DNA of 42,139 nucleotides from Symbiobacteriaceae bacterium (GCA_029239785.1 JARBUG010000020.1:1-42139); one strand, 5' to 3'. Counted from the first letter of the stretch, positions 1 through 7,880 are shown. The notes: generated by a model not told the origin, from the letters alone. Translations and numbers: made by a program.

Positions 1-1
1 G

Positions 2-61
2 CGAATGTATGACATGACGCCTGGCGAGACCTCGGAGGCCGGGAAGGGAGCTTCCCGCTGA
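2..61 (+). CDS. 3' end of an unidentified upstream gene (partial)
   Basis: An open frame enters from the left edge, encodes 19 residues (ending GKGASR) and stops at TGA 59-61. A strong plus-strand terminator follows 22 bases later, which is why I accept it as the tail of a real gene. Too little is present to name a product. The frame is inferred only from the stop and the terminator. Confidence 0.4.
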   Translation, partial: RMYDMTPGETSEAGKGASR

Positions 62-83
62 GGGAAGGCTCCGATAGCAGAAG

Positions 84-121
84 ACGGCGCCCGACCCGGT
101 CAGGGGTCGGGCGCCGTTTTG
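84..121 (+). terminator. Rho-independent terminator
   Basis: A perfect 14-bp stem (84-97 with 104-117), loop GGTCAG, is followed by GTTTTG on the plus strand. It ends the partial gene at the left edge. It may also stop minus-strand transcription leaving murC, although the T-run on that side is poor. Confidence 0.85.
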
Positions 122-145
122 CGCGCCGCAGTGCCAACCCAAACG

Positions 146-1549
146 CTACACCCGACTGCGCCCCTTCAACTCCTCCGCAAACTCCTTCGCGACCCTCCAG
201 ATATCCCCCGCACCCATCGTCAGCACTGTATCTCCTGGCTGTGCCGTCTCCCTGAGCAACCGCAAGATCTCCTGCTTATCGCTCTCCAGAATCACCGGGC
301 GCCCGGTGTGCGCGGAAATCTTCTCCGCCAACACCTCGGAGCTGACACCAGGAATCGGCTGCTCCCCGGGCGGGCTGTAAATCTTGGTTAGCACCAGCAC
401 ATCCGCATCGCCGAACGCTTGGGCGAATTCATCCATCAACCAATGCGTCCGTGTATACCGCTGCGGCTGAAAGACCGCCAACACCCGGCCCCGGGTCTGC
501 TCCTTCGCCGCGGCCAGCGTCGCCCGAATTTCGGTGGGATGGTGGGCATAATCGTCCACCACGGTCAACCCTTCGACACGGGTATGCACCTGGTACCGCC
601 GCTTGGCGTTCCCGAAACCGGTCATAATCTCGGCCATGCGCGCAAACGGCAGGCCAACGTAATCACCAATTACCAGCGCACCGAGCGAGTTCAAGGCATT
701 ATGGCGCCCGGGGACGGGCATCTGGATTTCCCCGAGCAATTGGCCGTTGCGCCAGCACTCATAGGCAATCCCCTGCTCCCAGGGGTGTATGTTGCGCGCC
801 TGCCACTCGCAGCCAGGCCCCGTACCGTAAAAGACCACGCGGGCCCGGCCCGGGGTCGACGCCATCTCGGTTCCCAGCACACGCAGGGTCGGGTCGTCGC
901 CACAAAGCACCGCCAGCCCCTCGGGCTTCACCTGCCCCAGGAACTGCCGGAATCCTTCAATGATGTTGTCAAAGCTGCCGCCCCAGTACTCGAGGTGCTC
1001 GGCCTCTACGTTGGTGACAATGGTCGCCAGCGGATAGTAGCGCAGGAATGAGCGGTCGCTCTCGTCGGTCTCCGCCACCACGTGCGGGCCCTTGCCGCCC
1101 TTGCCTGTACCCCCGATGGCCTCCATTTCGCCGCCTACCAGCACGGTGGGATCCAGCCCGCCGCGCTCCATGAGCAGCGCCACCATAGATGTGGTTGTCG
1201 TTTTTCCGTGCGTGCCCGCCATGGCGATGCCGGACTGCCGGTTGATGAACTCCGCCAACAGCTCTGACCGATGCATGACCCGCAGCCCCTTCGCTTTCGC
1301 TGCCTCCAGCTCGGGATTGCCCGCCTTTACGTCGGTGCTGTATACCACCACATCGGCACCTTCAACATAAGCCGCATCGTGGGGGCCAATATGCACTTCG
1401 GCACCGGCAAGTTTCAGTTTTTCCGTGCGGTCGGACTGAGCCACGTCAGAGCCGGAGACCTTGACGCCGGCCTTGAGCAATACCATGGCCAGACCGCTCA
1501 TTCCGTAACCGCCAATGGCGATGAAATGCACCTTATGGGCCTTGAGCAC
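146..1549 (-). CDS. murC: UDP-N-acetylmuramate--L-alanine ligase (MurC)
   Basis: Cytoplasmic ATP-dependent ligase that adds L-alanine to UDP-MurNAc, the first step in building the peptidoglycan stem peptide. The 467 aa match the family's usual length. An N-terminal Rossmann segment (IGGYGMSGLA, about 11-21) precedes the Mur-ligase ATP loop GTHGKTTT (112-119). The central segment contains TDESDRSF, and VDDYAHHPTEI marks the start of the C-terminal domain. The start is GTG, preceded by GGGGGAAG about seven bases upstream. It is the last gene of a minus-strand run, 59 bases after the gamma-carbonic-anhydrase-like gene. The other mur genes are not in this window, so it sits apart from a division/cell-wall cluster. 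Confidence 0.95.
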   Translation of the reverse strand: MLKAHKVHFIAIGGYGMSGLAMVLLKAGVKVSGSDVAQSDRTEKLKLAGAEVHIGPHDAAYVEGADVVVYSTDVKAGNPELEAAKAKGLRVMHRSELLAEFINRQSGIAMAGTHGKTTTTSMVALLMERGGLDPTVLVGGEMEAIGGTGKGGKGPHVVAETDESDRSFLRYYPLATIVTNVEAEHLEYWGGSFDNIIEGFRQFLGQVKPEGLAVLCGDDPTLRVLGTEMASTPGRARVVFYGTGPGCEWQARNIHPWEQGIAYECWRNGQLLGEIQMPVPGRHNALNSLGALVIGDYVGLPFARMAEIMTGFGNAKRRYQVHTRVEGLTVVDDYAHHPTEIRATLAAAKEQTRGRVLAVFQPQRYTRTHWLMDEFAQAFGDADVLVLTKIYSPPGEQPIPGVSSEVLAEKISAHTGRPVILESDKQEILRLLRETAQPGDTVLTMGAGDIWRVAKEFAEELKGRSRV

Positions 1550-1608
1550 CTGGCTTCCCCCTTAGGCTCGCTACTTCCTATCCTAGTATCGTCCGTGAAA
1601 TAAGGACA

Positions 1609-2127
1609 CTAAACCGAAGGGCTCACGGCGGCGTAGTCGCGGGCGTTCTGGCGGTAGTGTTCGGCGCCCCGCCGAATCATCTCCAGATCGCGCTCCTCCA
1701 CCTCCCGCACCACCTTGGCCGGCCGGCCCATAATCACCGAACCGGCGGGGAACTCCTTGCCCTCGGTAATCAGGCTACCGGCGCCCACCAGACAGTTCGG
1801 ACCTAACCGGGCACCGCTCAGGATGGTGCTGCCCATCCCGATCAGGCAGTCATCGCCAATGGTGCATCCATGAATGATGCACCCGTGCCCAACGGTTACA
1901 TTCCGGCCCACCACGGCGGGGCTTCCTCCATCTGTATGGACGATGGAGCCATCCTGAATGTTGCTCCCCTCGCCGATGGTGACCGTGTCACTGTCGCCTC
2001 GGAGGACGCAGTTGAACCAGACGCTTGCCTCACGGTCGAGGGTAACACGGCCAACCACCCGGGCGCCGGGCGCCACAAAAACGCCCTCGGCCACCTGCGG
2101 CATCGTCCCTTTGTATGGGTAGTGCAC
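1609..2127 (-). CDS. Gamma-carbonic-anhydrase-like hexapeptide-repeat protein
   Basis: 172-aa left-handed beta-helix protein of the gamma-CA/PaaY/YrdA family, normally a soluble homotrimer. Hexapeptide repeats such as VTIGEG, VTVGHG and CTIGDD run through the middle. The three metal-ligand histidines are present: H64 (VHTD), H81 and H86 (GHGCIIH). Family members are either true carbonic anhydrases or of unknown function; the sequence does not decide. A longer frame reaches into the upstream phosphatase gene, but AGGAGG nine bases before GTG 2125-2127 fixes this start. The gap to the PAP2 gene is 13 bases, so the two are probably cotranscribed. Confidence 0.85.
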   Translation of the reverse strand: MHYPYKGTMPQVAEGVFVAPGARVVGRVTLDREASVWFNCVLRGDSDTVTIGEGSNIQDGSIVHTDGGSPAVVGRNVTVGHGCIIHGCTIGDDCLIGMGSTILSGARLGPNCLVGAGSLITEGKEFPAGSVIMGRPAKVVREVEERDLEMIRRGAEHYRQNARDYAAVSPSV

Positions 2128-2140
2128 CTGACACTGCCTC

Positions 2141-3046
2141 CTACTTGGCGATGGAGCGCTGCACGGGCGGTGCGGCAAGGAACCGGTGGAAGACCCAGGG
2201 CGCCACCAGGCTGCCGGCCATCGCCACGCAGAAGTACCGGACCAGATCGCCCAGGGAGTTGTCGGGCAGGAACAGCTTGAAGCCTTCCTTGACGGCCAGC
2301 AGCATCGCCACACCGATAAAGACCTTGGCGACCTGAACACCAATGCCGCCGCTCCGGGGGTTAAAGCCGACATACCGTTCTTCCAGCACAAGGCCGATCA
2401 ACATGCCATAGTAGGCGCCGGCGATCACCCAGAAGTGGTCTTCGGCGGCTGCGTTCAGCGCCGGGGCATAGCCCAGCGCAGCCGAAATACCGATGCAAAC
2501 GGACGGAATGGCCACCGCCCAGAAGAGTTGCTGGCCAAAGGGCATCCCTTCGCCGGACCAGAACTTATAGCTGGCTGCAAAGCCCAAGAGCAGCACCGCC
2601 CCGATCGCCCAGCCGCCAATGAGGTCGAGAGGCCAATGCACACCAACATAAAGCCGTGAAAGTCCAATGAAGAAAATCATAATACCGAAGATGATCGTCA
2701 GCCACATGCGGTTCAGCCGCATCGCCATGGCGCCCCAGAACATGAGGGGATTCTGCGAATGGCCGCTGGGGAACGCAAAGGACGGTTCCGGGCGAATCAC
2801 GTTCACATCGTCGGGTGAGGGACGGTTGGTGTGGAACAGGTTCTTCAGCACGTCGTTCGACCAGGTGCCCAGCAGGAAAATCGAGACCATGTAGCGTGCG
2901 AACCGCTTGTCGTACAGCCACAGGAGCAGGGGCAGCACCAACAGATAGATCGTCTCGCTGTGCAGATCCGTCAATCCCAGAGCGACCTTATCGAGGAACG
3001 GGTTCTGAAGGGACTGAATAGCACGGATGATATCAAGTCCAGACAC
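2141..3046 (-). CDS. PAP2-superfamily membrane phosphatase
   Basis: 301-aa integral membrane protein with the three phosphatase signatures of the PAP2 family: KNLFHTNRP (K-x6-RP), PSGHS, and SRLYVGVHWPLD (SR-x5-H-x3-D). Several hydrophobic segments surround them. An unusually long C-terminal part with further membrane segments follows the catalytic core. Members dephosphorylate lipid phosphates such as phosphatidic acid or undecaprenyl pyrophosphate on the outer face of the membrane. The nearness of murC makes a lipid-carrier role attractive, but this is inference. Start GTG with GGGAGG eight bases upstream. It lies between the acyltransferase and gamma-CA-like genes in one run. Confidence 0.85.
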   Translation of the reverse strand: MSGLDIIRAIQSLQNPFLDKVALGLTDLHSETIYLLVLPLLLWLYDKRFARYMVSIFLLGTWSNDVLKNLFHTNRPSPDDVNVIRPEPSFAFPSGHSQNPLMFWGAMAMRLNRMWLTIIFGIMIFFIGLSRLYVGVHWPLDLIGGWAIGAVLLLGFAASYKFWSGEGMPFGQQLFWAVAIPSVCIGISAALGYAPALNAAAEDHFWVIAGAYYGMLIGLVLEERYVGFNPRSGGIGVQVAKVFIGVAMLLAVKEGFKLFLPDNSLGDLVRYFCVAMAGSLVAPWVFHRFLAAPPVQRSIAK

Positions 3047-3096
3047 GGCGGTTGCCTCCCATCCTATCCCCGTATTCTATGGCGGTGCTGTACGCC

Positions 3097-3591
3097 TTAG
3101 CCTTCGGCCCTGGCACGCAGTACTTTGACCGGCACCCCGCCCGCCAGCACGCCCGGCGGCAAATGGGTGTTAACTAGACTCATGGCTGATACCTCGGTGC
3201 CGGCGCCAATTGTCACGCCAGCCAGGACGGTGCTGTTGGCGCCAATCATGACATCGCGCCCGATGACCACCGGCCCGATGCGGGCGTCCCGCACAAGAAA
3301 CTCGTGACAAAGAATGACCGTGTTATACCCAACCACCGCATTATCTTCGATCGTGATCAACTGTGGATAGAAGACGTCGAAGACCACTGCGAGGCCAATG
3401 GAGACGTGCTTGCCGATTTTCGCCCCGGTGAGCCGGTAGAGGAAGACCTTCAGGCCCAGCGACGGCGAATACTTCGCCAGGTAGATGCAGATGAAGTTCC
3501 ACACAACCCGCCACCACGGGACCAGTTTGGGCCAGTACTGAAGCGAGTTGAGCGGGCCGTGTTTGGTCAGTGTCGTAAGGTTGCGGGGCAT
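3097..3591 (-). CDS. Hexapeptide-repeat acyltransferase
   Basis: 164 aa. A hydrophobic N-terminal region (WWRVVWNFICIYLAKY) leads into a left-handed beta-helix with hexapeptide repeats (IGKHVS, IEDNAV, IGRDVM, IGANST, IGAGTE). A loop containing CHEF and a GGVPVKVL tail are typical of the isoleucine-patch acetyltransferases (LacA/NodL/CysE-like fold). Acyl donor and acceptor cannot be read from the sequence. Start ATG with AGGAGG ten bases upstream, just after the tsaD stop, so it is probably transcribed with tsaD and the phosphatase. Its place beside a lipid phosphatase suggests envelope modification (inference). Confidence 0.8.
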   Translation of the reverse strand: MPRNLTTLTKHGPLNSLQYWPKLVPWWRVVWNFICIYLAKYSPSLGLKVFLYRLTGAKIGKHVSIGLAVVFDVFYPQLITIEDNAVVGYNTVILCHEFLVRDARIGPVVIGRDVMIGANSTVLAGVTIGAGTEVSAMSLVNTHLPPGVLAGGVPVKVLRARAEG

Positions 3592-3606
3592 CTGGCAGGC
3601 GCCTCC

Positions 3607-4626
3607 TTAGAGCAGGCCGAGCGACGGTACGGCGTTCAGGTCGAGGGCAGAGCGAACGCCCGCCACGTAGAGGTAATGGCCGGCGGCAGCGATCATAGCG
3701 GCGTTGTCGGTGCAGAGGATGGGCGGCGGATAGCCAAGGCGGATGCCGTGGGGGGCGAGCGTTTCTCGCATGGCCCGGCGCAGGGCGCCGTTCGCGGCTA
3801 CGCCGCCGGCCAGAATCACCTGAGTGACGCCCTTGGCCTTGGCAGCCTTCAGCGTTTTCTCGGCCAGGGTGCTTGTGACGGCCTGCTGGAAGCTGGCCGC
3901 CAGGTCGGCCCGTTGCTGGTCGCTGAGCGGCCCGGCTTTGGAAGCCTTCTGCGCGTACTGGAGCACGGCGGTTTTCAGCCCGCTGAAGCTGAAGTCGTAG
4001 AGGCCTTCGGTCCGGGCGTGAGGCAGGGGAACGGCGTCGGGGTTGCCCAGCAGGGCGAGCTTTTCGACCTGCGGCCCCCCGGGGTAGCCCAGTCCCACCG
4101 ACCGGGCGGCTTTATCGAAAGCTTCGCCGGCAGCGTCGTCACGCGTGCGGCCGAGCAACTCCATCTGGCCGTGACCGGTCATGTAAATCAGATCGGTGTG
4201 TCCGCCGCTCACCACCAGGCAGACCAAGGGGAATTGCGGCGGCTCCTCATCGACCAGGAAGTTGGCCGCAATGTGACCGTGCAGGTGGTTGACGCCAATT
4301 AGCGGCTTGTCAGTGGCGTAGGCGAGTGCCTTGGCGGCGCTCAGGCCGACCAGCAGCGTACCCACCAGCCCGGGGCCGTGCGTGACGGCGATCGCGTCAA
4401 TCTGCTCCAGCGTGACGCCCGCCGCCTCCAGCGCTTCCCGAATAACGGGCAGCACAGCTTCGAGGTGCTTGCGGGAGGCAATCTCCGGCACCACGCCGCC
4501 GTACTTCTTATGTAAATCGATCTGACTGGCGATGATATTGGACAGCACCTTTCGCCCGCCGGCGACCACGGCCGCAGCCGTTTCATCGCAGGAAGACTCA
4601 ATGCCCAAAATCAGTGGTTCCGTCAA
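3607..4626 (-). CDS. tsaD: tRNA N6-threonylcarbamoyladenosine synthase subunit TsaD
   Basis: Transfers the threonylcarbamoyl group to A37 of ANN-decoding tRNAs, working with TsaB and TsaE, whose genes lie about 3 kb away. The ASKHA-fold start LGIESSCDETAA, the metal-binding histidines in NHLHGH (HxxxH), SGGHTDL and the C-terminal CTDNAAMIA are all present. I prefer TTG 4624-4626 (339 aa, starting MTEPLILGIESS) because AAGGAG lies nine bases before it. The alternative ATG at 4648-4650 (347 aa) has only a poorly spaced GAGGG. A TATAAT hexamer at 4659-4664 would put a transcript start almost on that ATG, which also favours the TTG. Confidence 0.93.
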   Translation of the reverse strand: MTEPLILGIESSCDETAAAVVAGGRKVLSNIIASQIDLHKKYGGVVPEIASRKHLEAVLPVIREALEAAGVTLEQIDAIAVTHGPGLVGTLLVGLSAAKALAYATDKPLIGVNHLHGHIAANFLVDEEPPQFPLVCLVVSGGHTDLIYMTGHGQMELLGRTRDDAAGEAFDKAARSVGLGYPGGPQVEKLALLGNPDAVPLPHARTEGLYDFSFSGLKTAVLQYAQKASKAGPLSDQQRADLAASFQQAVTSTLAEKTLKAAKAKGVTQVILAGGVAANGALRRAMRETLAPHGIRLGYPPPILCTDNAAMIAAAGHYLYVAGVRSALDLNAVPSLGLL

Positions 4627-4659
4627 CAGCGTCAACTCCTTGTGCGACATGCCCTCTTA

Positions 4660-5136
4660 TTATAGGGCCTGAACATCTCTGGTATCTATACCTGCACGAT
4701 TGGCAATCGCGGCACGAGCCAACTCATCGCAGCGGTTGTTGTGGGGGTTGTCGGCGTGGCCTTTCACTTTCACCCATTCCACGCGATGGGGCCGGGTCAC
4801 CTGAAGCAGTTCCCGCCAGAGGTCCTGGTTTTCGACCGGGTCCTTTTTGCTGTTGACCCAGCCGTTCCGCTGCCAGTTGCCCAGCCAGTTTTGGAGAAAC
4901 GCATTCACCAGGTAGGCGCTGTCACTGTGCAACTTGACTTGGCAGGGTGACTTGAGGGCGCGCAAGGCCTCAACCGCTGCGAGAATCTCCATGCGATTGT
5001 TGGTGGTTTTGGGGTCGTAGCCGGAGAGTTCCCGGCGGTGTTCGCCCATCATCAAAATGGCGCCCCAGCCCCCGGGCCCCGGGTTGCCCGAGCAGGCGCC
5101 ATCGGTGTAGATCGTAACAAGTTTCAGGTCGGTCAG
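4660..5136 (-). CDS. rnhA: Ribonuclease HI, apparent CTG start
   Basis: Removes the RNA strand of RNA-DNA hybrids. The 158 aa match the E. coli enzyme's length. All four catalytic acids are visible: D in YTDGACSGNPGPGG, E in NNRMEILAA, D in LHSDSAYL and D in NNRCDELAR. No ATG, GTG or TTG occurs between the in-frame stop at 5143-5145 and the first catalytic Asp. The best start is CTG 5134-5136 (MTDLKLVTIYTDG), ten bases after GGAGG at 5147-5151. A start at the first ATG/GTG/TTG-type codon would lose the first catalytic Asp. A six-codon frame (MEVEPL) beginning ATG 5151-5153 ends in a TGA overlapping the CTG. Confidence 0.9.
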   Translation of the reverse strand: MTDLKLVTIYTDGACSGNPGPGGWGAILMMGEHRRELSGYDPKTTNNRMEILAAVEALRALKSPCQVKLHSDSAYLVNAFLQNWLGNWQRNGWVNSKKDPVENQDLWRELLQVTRPHRVEWVKVKGHADNPHNNRCDELARAAIANRAGIDTRDVQAL

Positions 5137-5174
5137 AGCGGTTCAACCTCCATGGGGTCGCATCTGTTTGTTTC

Positions 5175-5203
5175 AGTATACAGCCTGTACGGGGCCGGGA
5201 CAA
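5175..5203 (-). promoter_or_regulatory. Probable sigma-A promoter for rnhA
   Basis: On the minus strand, TTGTCC (5198-5203) and TATACT (5175-5180) are separated by 17 bases, about 40 bases before the rnhA start. TG immediately precedes the -10 hexamer. Confidence 0.6.
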
Positions 5204-5210
5204 AGTGTGG

Positions 5211-5245
5211 GCGCCGCACGACGTCAATCCTGTAGCGTGCGGCGC
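5211..5245 (-). terminator. Inverted repeat, possible terminator
   Basis: A perfect 10-bp inverted repeat (5211-5220 with 5236-5245, loop 15) follows the small membrane-protein gene. Neither strand has a clear T-run, so termination is only suggested by position. Confidence 0.4.
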
Positions 5246-5275
5246 GTTAAGTTGGTCGGCAGCGTCCTCCTGATT

Positions 5276-5569
5276 CTATTTCCACCGCAGGTGATCGCGA
5301 GCGAATGAGTGGGCGCCCATAGCCGCCAGGGCCACGAGGAACCCGTTGAGGAAATCGAGGAAGAGGCCGTCGGGGGCCAGGGTACCCTCCATGACGTAGC
5401 GCCGGCCGAGCAATACTACCCAGGCCGCGACGAGCACCAGCAGGCGGGTGGGCACCTTGACGGCACGGTCCACAGCATCCTTGAGGAACTGGCAGATCAA
5501 CGTGACGGCGAAGACCGCACCGCCGAATGTCCCCAGGGAGGCCATGGTGATCCAATCGCCCTGTTCCAA
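5276..5569 (-). CDS. Small membrane protein, holin-like architecture
   Basis: 97 aa. Three hydrophobic stretches are visible (GGAVFAVTLICQFL, RLLVLVAAWVVLL, FLDFLNGFLVALAAMGAHSF) with a short polar loop between each. The size and layout are like small phage-type holins, but no signature proves it and I would not name a function. Start TTG 5567-5569 is chosen because GGGGGAGG lies eight bases upstream; a GTG nine bases earlier sits too close to that site. It follows the secreted MBG-domain gene by 54 bases, so the two are probably cotranscribed. No other phage genes are nearby. Confidence 0.65.
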   Translation of the reverse strand: MEQGDWITMASLGTFGGAVFAVTLICQFLKDAVDRAVKVPTRLLVLVAAWVVLLGRRYVMEGTLAPDGLFLDFLNGFLVALAAMGAHSFARDHLRWK

Positions 5570-5623
5570 GGCATTCACCTCCCCCTTCAACGTATGAACA
5601 GCTGAAGAGGGAGGTGACAAGCT

Positions 5624-6547
5624 TTAGCGGAGCAGCAGGCCGGGGGCTGCCGTAGGAACAACCTGGAGCGTGCCCTCGGCGTACTTCAGGGCATAGTTCG
5701 TGGACGATTGTCCTGTGCAGGTGATCAGGTAGGCACCGGCACCGGCCCATCGGCTGGCACCGGCAGACCCGCACTTTAGCGTACCGGACAGCGCCCACGG
5801 GCCCTCACCCAGTTTCCAGGTGCCAATGTACGTGGCGGTCAGGGGGCCGGCTGTCTGGCCAAGCGGTTTGACCTGGTCGTGGGGCCGGATGGTCATGGGC
5901 GCCGGGGTAACGGTGAGCACGCCCGGGGCGCTGTAGTCGCCCTCGTAATTGTCAGCGGCGAGGCCGTCGCACGTAATGGGGTAGGCGCCGACACTGCTTA
6001 CACGGGTGGCGGTAGTCGTACACGAAGGCCGGGCGGCAAGGACCCGTTCATCGTCGCCTGAGGCGAAGTTCTCGAGCCGGTAGGGCAGCGCGGCGGGGTT
6101 CTCGTCGCCATACTGCCGGGAGACTGCCTCGGGAATGACGCGCAGGGGCCGCTTAGCCACCTGCAGATCGCCCGCGCCTGAACTGGCCTCGTACACCGTA
6201 GCGCCGTAAACGCCGTCAAACCGGGCCAGCAGCGTGCCGGGGTGAGCTCCGGCTGCGACCCGGCCCAGGGCGAGGTTGCCGATTTCGGCCACGCCGGCTG
6301 CGTTAGTGACGGCCTGTCGGAACTGACCGTTCACAAGGAAGCTGATCAACTTACCGGGAATGCCGGCGCCGGTGTCGGCATCCGTCAGGGTTGCGCGCAC
6401 GGACACGGTGCCACCGTACACAGCCGTGGCCGTATCTACCGATAAAATGGTGGTGACCCAACCGGAAGCATGCCCGCTGTGCGGCAGGAACAGCGCCGCC
6501 GCCAGCACCAGCATCATGAACAGTGTTGCCCGAATGCGCCCCCCCAC
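5624..6547 (-). CDS. Secreted Ig-like/MBG-domain protein
   Basis: 307 aa, exported. The N-terminus is a signal peptide (basic GGRIRA, then TLFMMLVLAAALFLPH, likely cut near HASG). A bacterial Ig-like domain follows (YGGTVSVRATLTDADTG). Two MBG-type beta-sandwich modules come next, one starting near KRPLRVIPEAVSRQYGDE and one near APMTIRPHDQ. The modules carry cysteines that could form disulfides outside the cell. There is no LPxTG or membrane anchor, so it is probably released or held non-covalently. Start GTG 6545-6547 with GGGGAGGG upstream. A terminator hairpin lies only 28 bases before the start, so its promoter or read-through is unexplained. Confidence 0.75.
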   Translation of the reverse strand: MGGRIRATLFMMLVLAAALFLPHSGHASGWVTTILSVDTATAVYGGTVSVRATLTDADTGAGIPGKLISFLVNGQFRQAVTNAAGVAEIGNLALGRVAAGAHPGTLLARFDGVYGATVYEASSGAGDLQVAKRPLRVIPEAVSRQYGDENPAALPYRLENFASGDDERVLAARPSCTTTATRVSSVGAYPITCDGLAADNYEGDYSAPGVLTVTPAPMTIRPHDQVKPLGQTAGPLTATYIGTWKLGEGPWALSGTLKCGSAGASRWAGAGAYLITCTGQSSTNYALKYAEGTLQVVPTAAPGLLLR

Positions 6548-6574
6548 AGGACCCTCCCCTTTCTCCCTTGAGCG

Positions 6575-6610
6575 AAAAACCGCCCCGGCCCGTGGCACGG
6601 GCTGGGGCGG
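6575..6610 (-). terminator. Rho-independent terminator upstream of the MBG-domain gene
   Basis: A GC-rich stem of about 14 bp (6580-6610) is followed on the minus strand by TTTTT (6575-6579). It is well placed to end the tsaE-tsaB-rimI operon. It is also close enough to the next gene's start to act as an attenuator. Confidence 0.8.
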
Positions 6611-6708
6611 CAATCATATCCGACTCCCGATGGCAATCATACCATACTTCTGCCAATTTTACCAGATGTTACCTGTAGCGGAATGACCGAAATCGGAGCG
6701 GCTGAGAA

Positions 6709-7176
6709 TCAGGCGTCCGCGAGGGGGTCCTTCCACATAATAATCGCGTCCTCCCCGGTGTCGGCGTAATAACCCTTGCGCACCGCACCGGGACGGGTCA
6801 CAAAGCCGAGCTTTCGGTACAGATTCTGTGCGGGGGTGTTGAACGCCCGCACTTCCAGCGTAATGCGCTGGGCGCCCCGGGCGGCGGCCCGTTTCATCAG
6901 TTCCCGCATCATCTGCTCACCGATGCCCAGGCCCCGGTACTGGGGCAGCACGGCGATGTTGGTCACATGGGCATCTTCCCAGACCACATGCATGCCGCCA
7001 TGCCCCACCACCTTGTCCGCGAGGCGCGCCACCAGATATACCGTATACGTCTGCATGATCTCATTCGTGAAGGCTTCCCGCGACCACGGGGTGAGGAAGG
7101 AGCTCTGTTCCACTTCCATGACCCCGTCCAGGTCGGCCGGCGTCATGGGGAAGATGGCGACTTCTTGGCTTCCCAT
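6709..7176 (-). CDS. rimI: Ribosomal-protein-alanine N-acetyltransferase RimI
   Basis: 155-aa GNAT acetyltransferase, full length for RimI, which acetylates the N-terminus of ribosomal protein S18 in E. coli. The acetyl-CoA-binding motif A is seen as VLPQYRGLGIGEQMM, followed by LEVRAFNTPAQNLYRKLGF, the usual motif B region. It overlaps the 3' end of tsaB by 34 bases, and the tsaE-tsaB-rimI order is common in Firmicutes. An inner ATG that overlaps the tsaB stop would remove the first beta strand, so I keep the ATG at 7174-7176. A terminator follows the gene. Confidence 0.9.
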   Translation of the reverse strand: MGSQEVAIFPMTPADLDGVMEVEQSSFLTPWSREAFTNEIMQTYTVYLVARLADKVVGHGGMHVVWEDAHVTNIAVLPQYRGLGIGEQMMRELMKRAAARGAQRITLEVRAFNTPAQNLYRKLGFVTRPGAVRKGYYADTGEDAIIMWKDPLADA

Positions 7177-7880
7177 AAGGTTTCCGCCTCGCTCTTGCGT
7201 AGATAGATCGGCATAAGTGCGTCAGGGTCGGTCCCCTCGTTGCGGGCCAGCGCCGCCCGGCCCAGGGCAGCCACCGCCCAGGCCCTGGGCAGCATGGCCC
7301 CGGCGGGCGCCAGACGGGCCGCATCGCCCAGGCCCATTTCACCCATGTACTTATCAGCCACGTCGCCGCAGAAGGTCACAAACTGCCAGGTATGGCGCAG
7401 CCCTTCCCGCAGGGTCCGAATCTCCTCGGCGAGCTGGCTGATATGCATGTGCGACGGGGGAAGCAGCTCGACCCAGGTGCCCGGGTCGTTGTCGCCTACC
7501 GCATAGACGGCGGTGAAGACCTCGCCCCGCTTGGCGTCCAGCATGGGGACCGCCAGGCCGATCTGGGCGCCGGTGCCGAAGGCCATCGCCTTCAGGGTGG
7601 AGACACCTGCGCAGGGCTTACCAAGGGCGAGGGCAAGCCCCTTGGCCGTCGCAAGCCCGATGCGCAGGCCGGTGAACGATCCCGGCCCCACACCCACGGC
7701 GATGCCGTCCAGGTCGGTCTTAGCGATGCCGCTCTCTTCGACCATCTGTGCGATGAGGGGCATGAGGCGGGTAGAGTGGGCTCGGGGAACCTGCAAGGAA
7801 ACCTCGGCGATGACGCTGCTGCCGTCCACCACCGCAACGGTGCAGACGGTGCTCGCCGTTTCAAGCGCTAAAATCCGCAT
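7143..7880 (-). CDS. tsaB: tRNA threonylcarbamoyladenosine biosynthesis protein TsaB
   Basis: 245-aa ASKHA-fold partner of TsaD; it has no known catalytic activity of its own and holds the t6A transfer complex together. The start MRILALETASTVCTVAV and the signature VGPGSFTGLRIGLATAKGLA are diagnostic. Start ATG has GGAGGAGC in the 3' end of tsaE, which it overlaps by 20 bases. It is therefore translated in a tight tsaE-tsaB-rimI operon. tsaD is encoded about 3 kb further along the same strand, outside this operon. Confidence 0.93.
   Translation of the reverse strand: MRILALETASTVCTVAVVDGSSVIAEVSLQVPRAHSTRLMPLIAQMVEESGIAKTDLDGIAVGVGPGSFTGLRIGLATAKGLALALGKPCAGVSTLKAMAFGTGAQIGLAVPMLDAKRGEVFTAVYAVGDNDPGTWVELLPPSHMHISQLAEEIRTLREGLRHTWQFVTFCGDVADKYMGEMGLGDAARLAPAGAMLPRAWAVAALGRAALARNEGTDPDALMPIYLRKSEAETLWEAKKSPSSP

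Noticed and set aside
1609..2391. A longer start for the gamma-CA-like gene reaching to 2391
   Set aside because: The extra N-terminal residues lie over the PAP2 phosphatase gene in another frame and look like noise; AGGAGG supports the start at 2127.
5276..5569. Prophage remnant suggested by the holin-like protein
   Set aside because: No endolysin, integrase, structural gene or attachment site is near.
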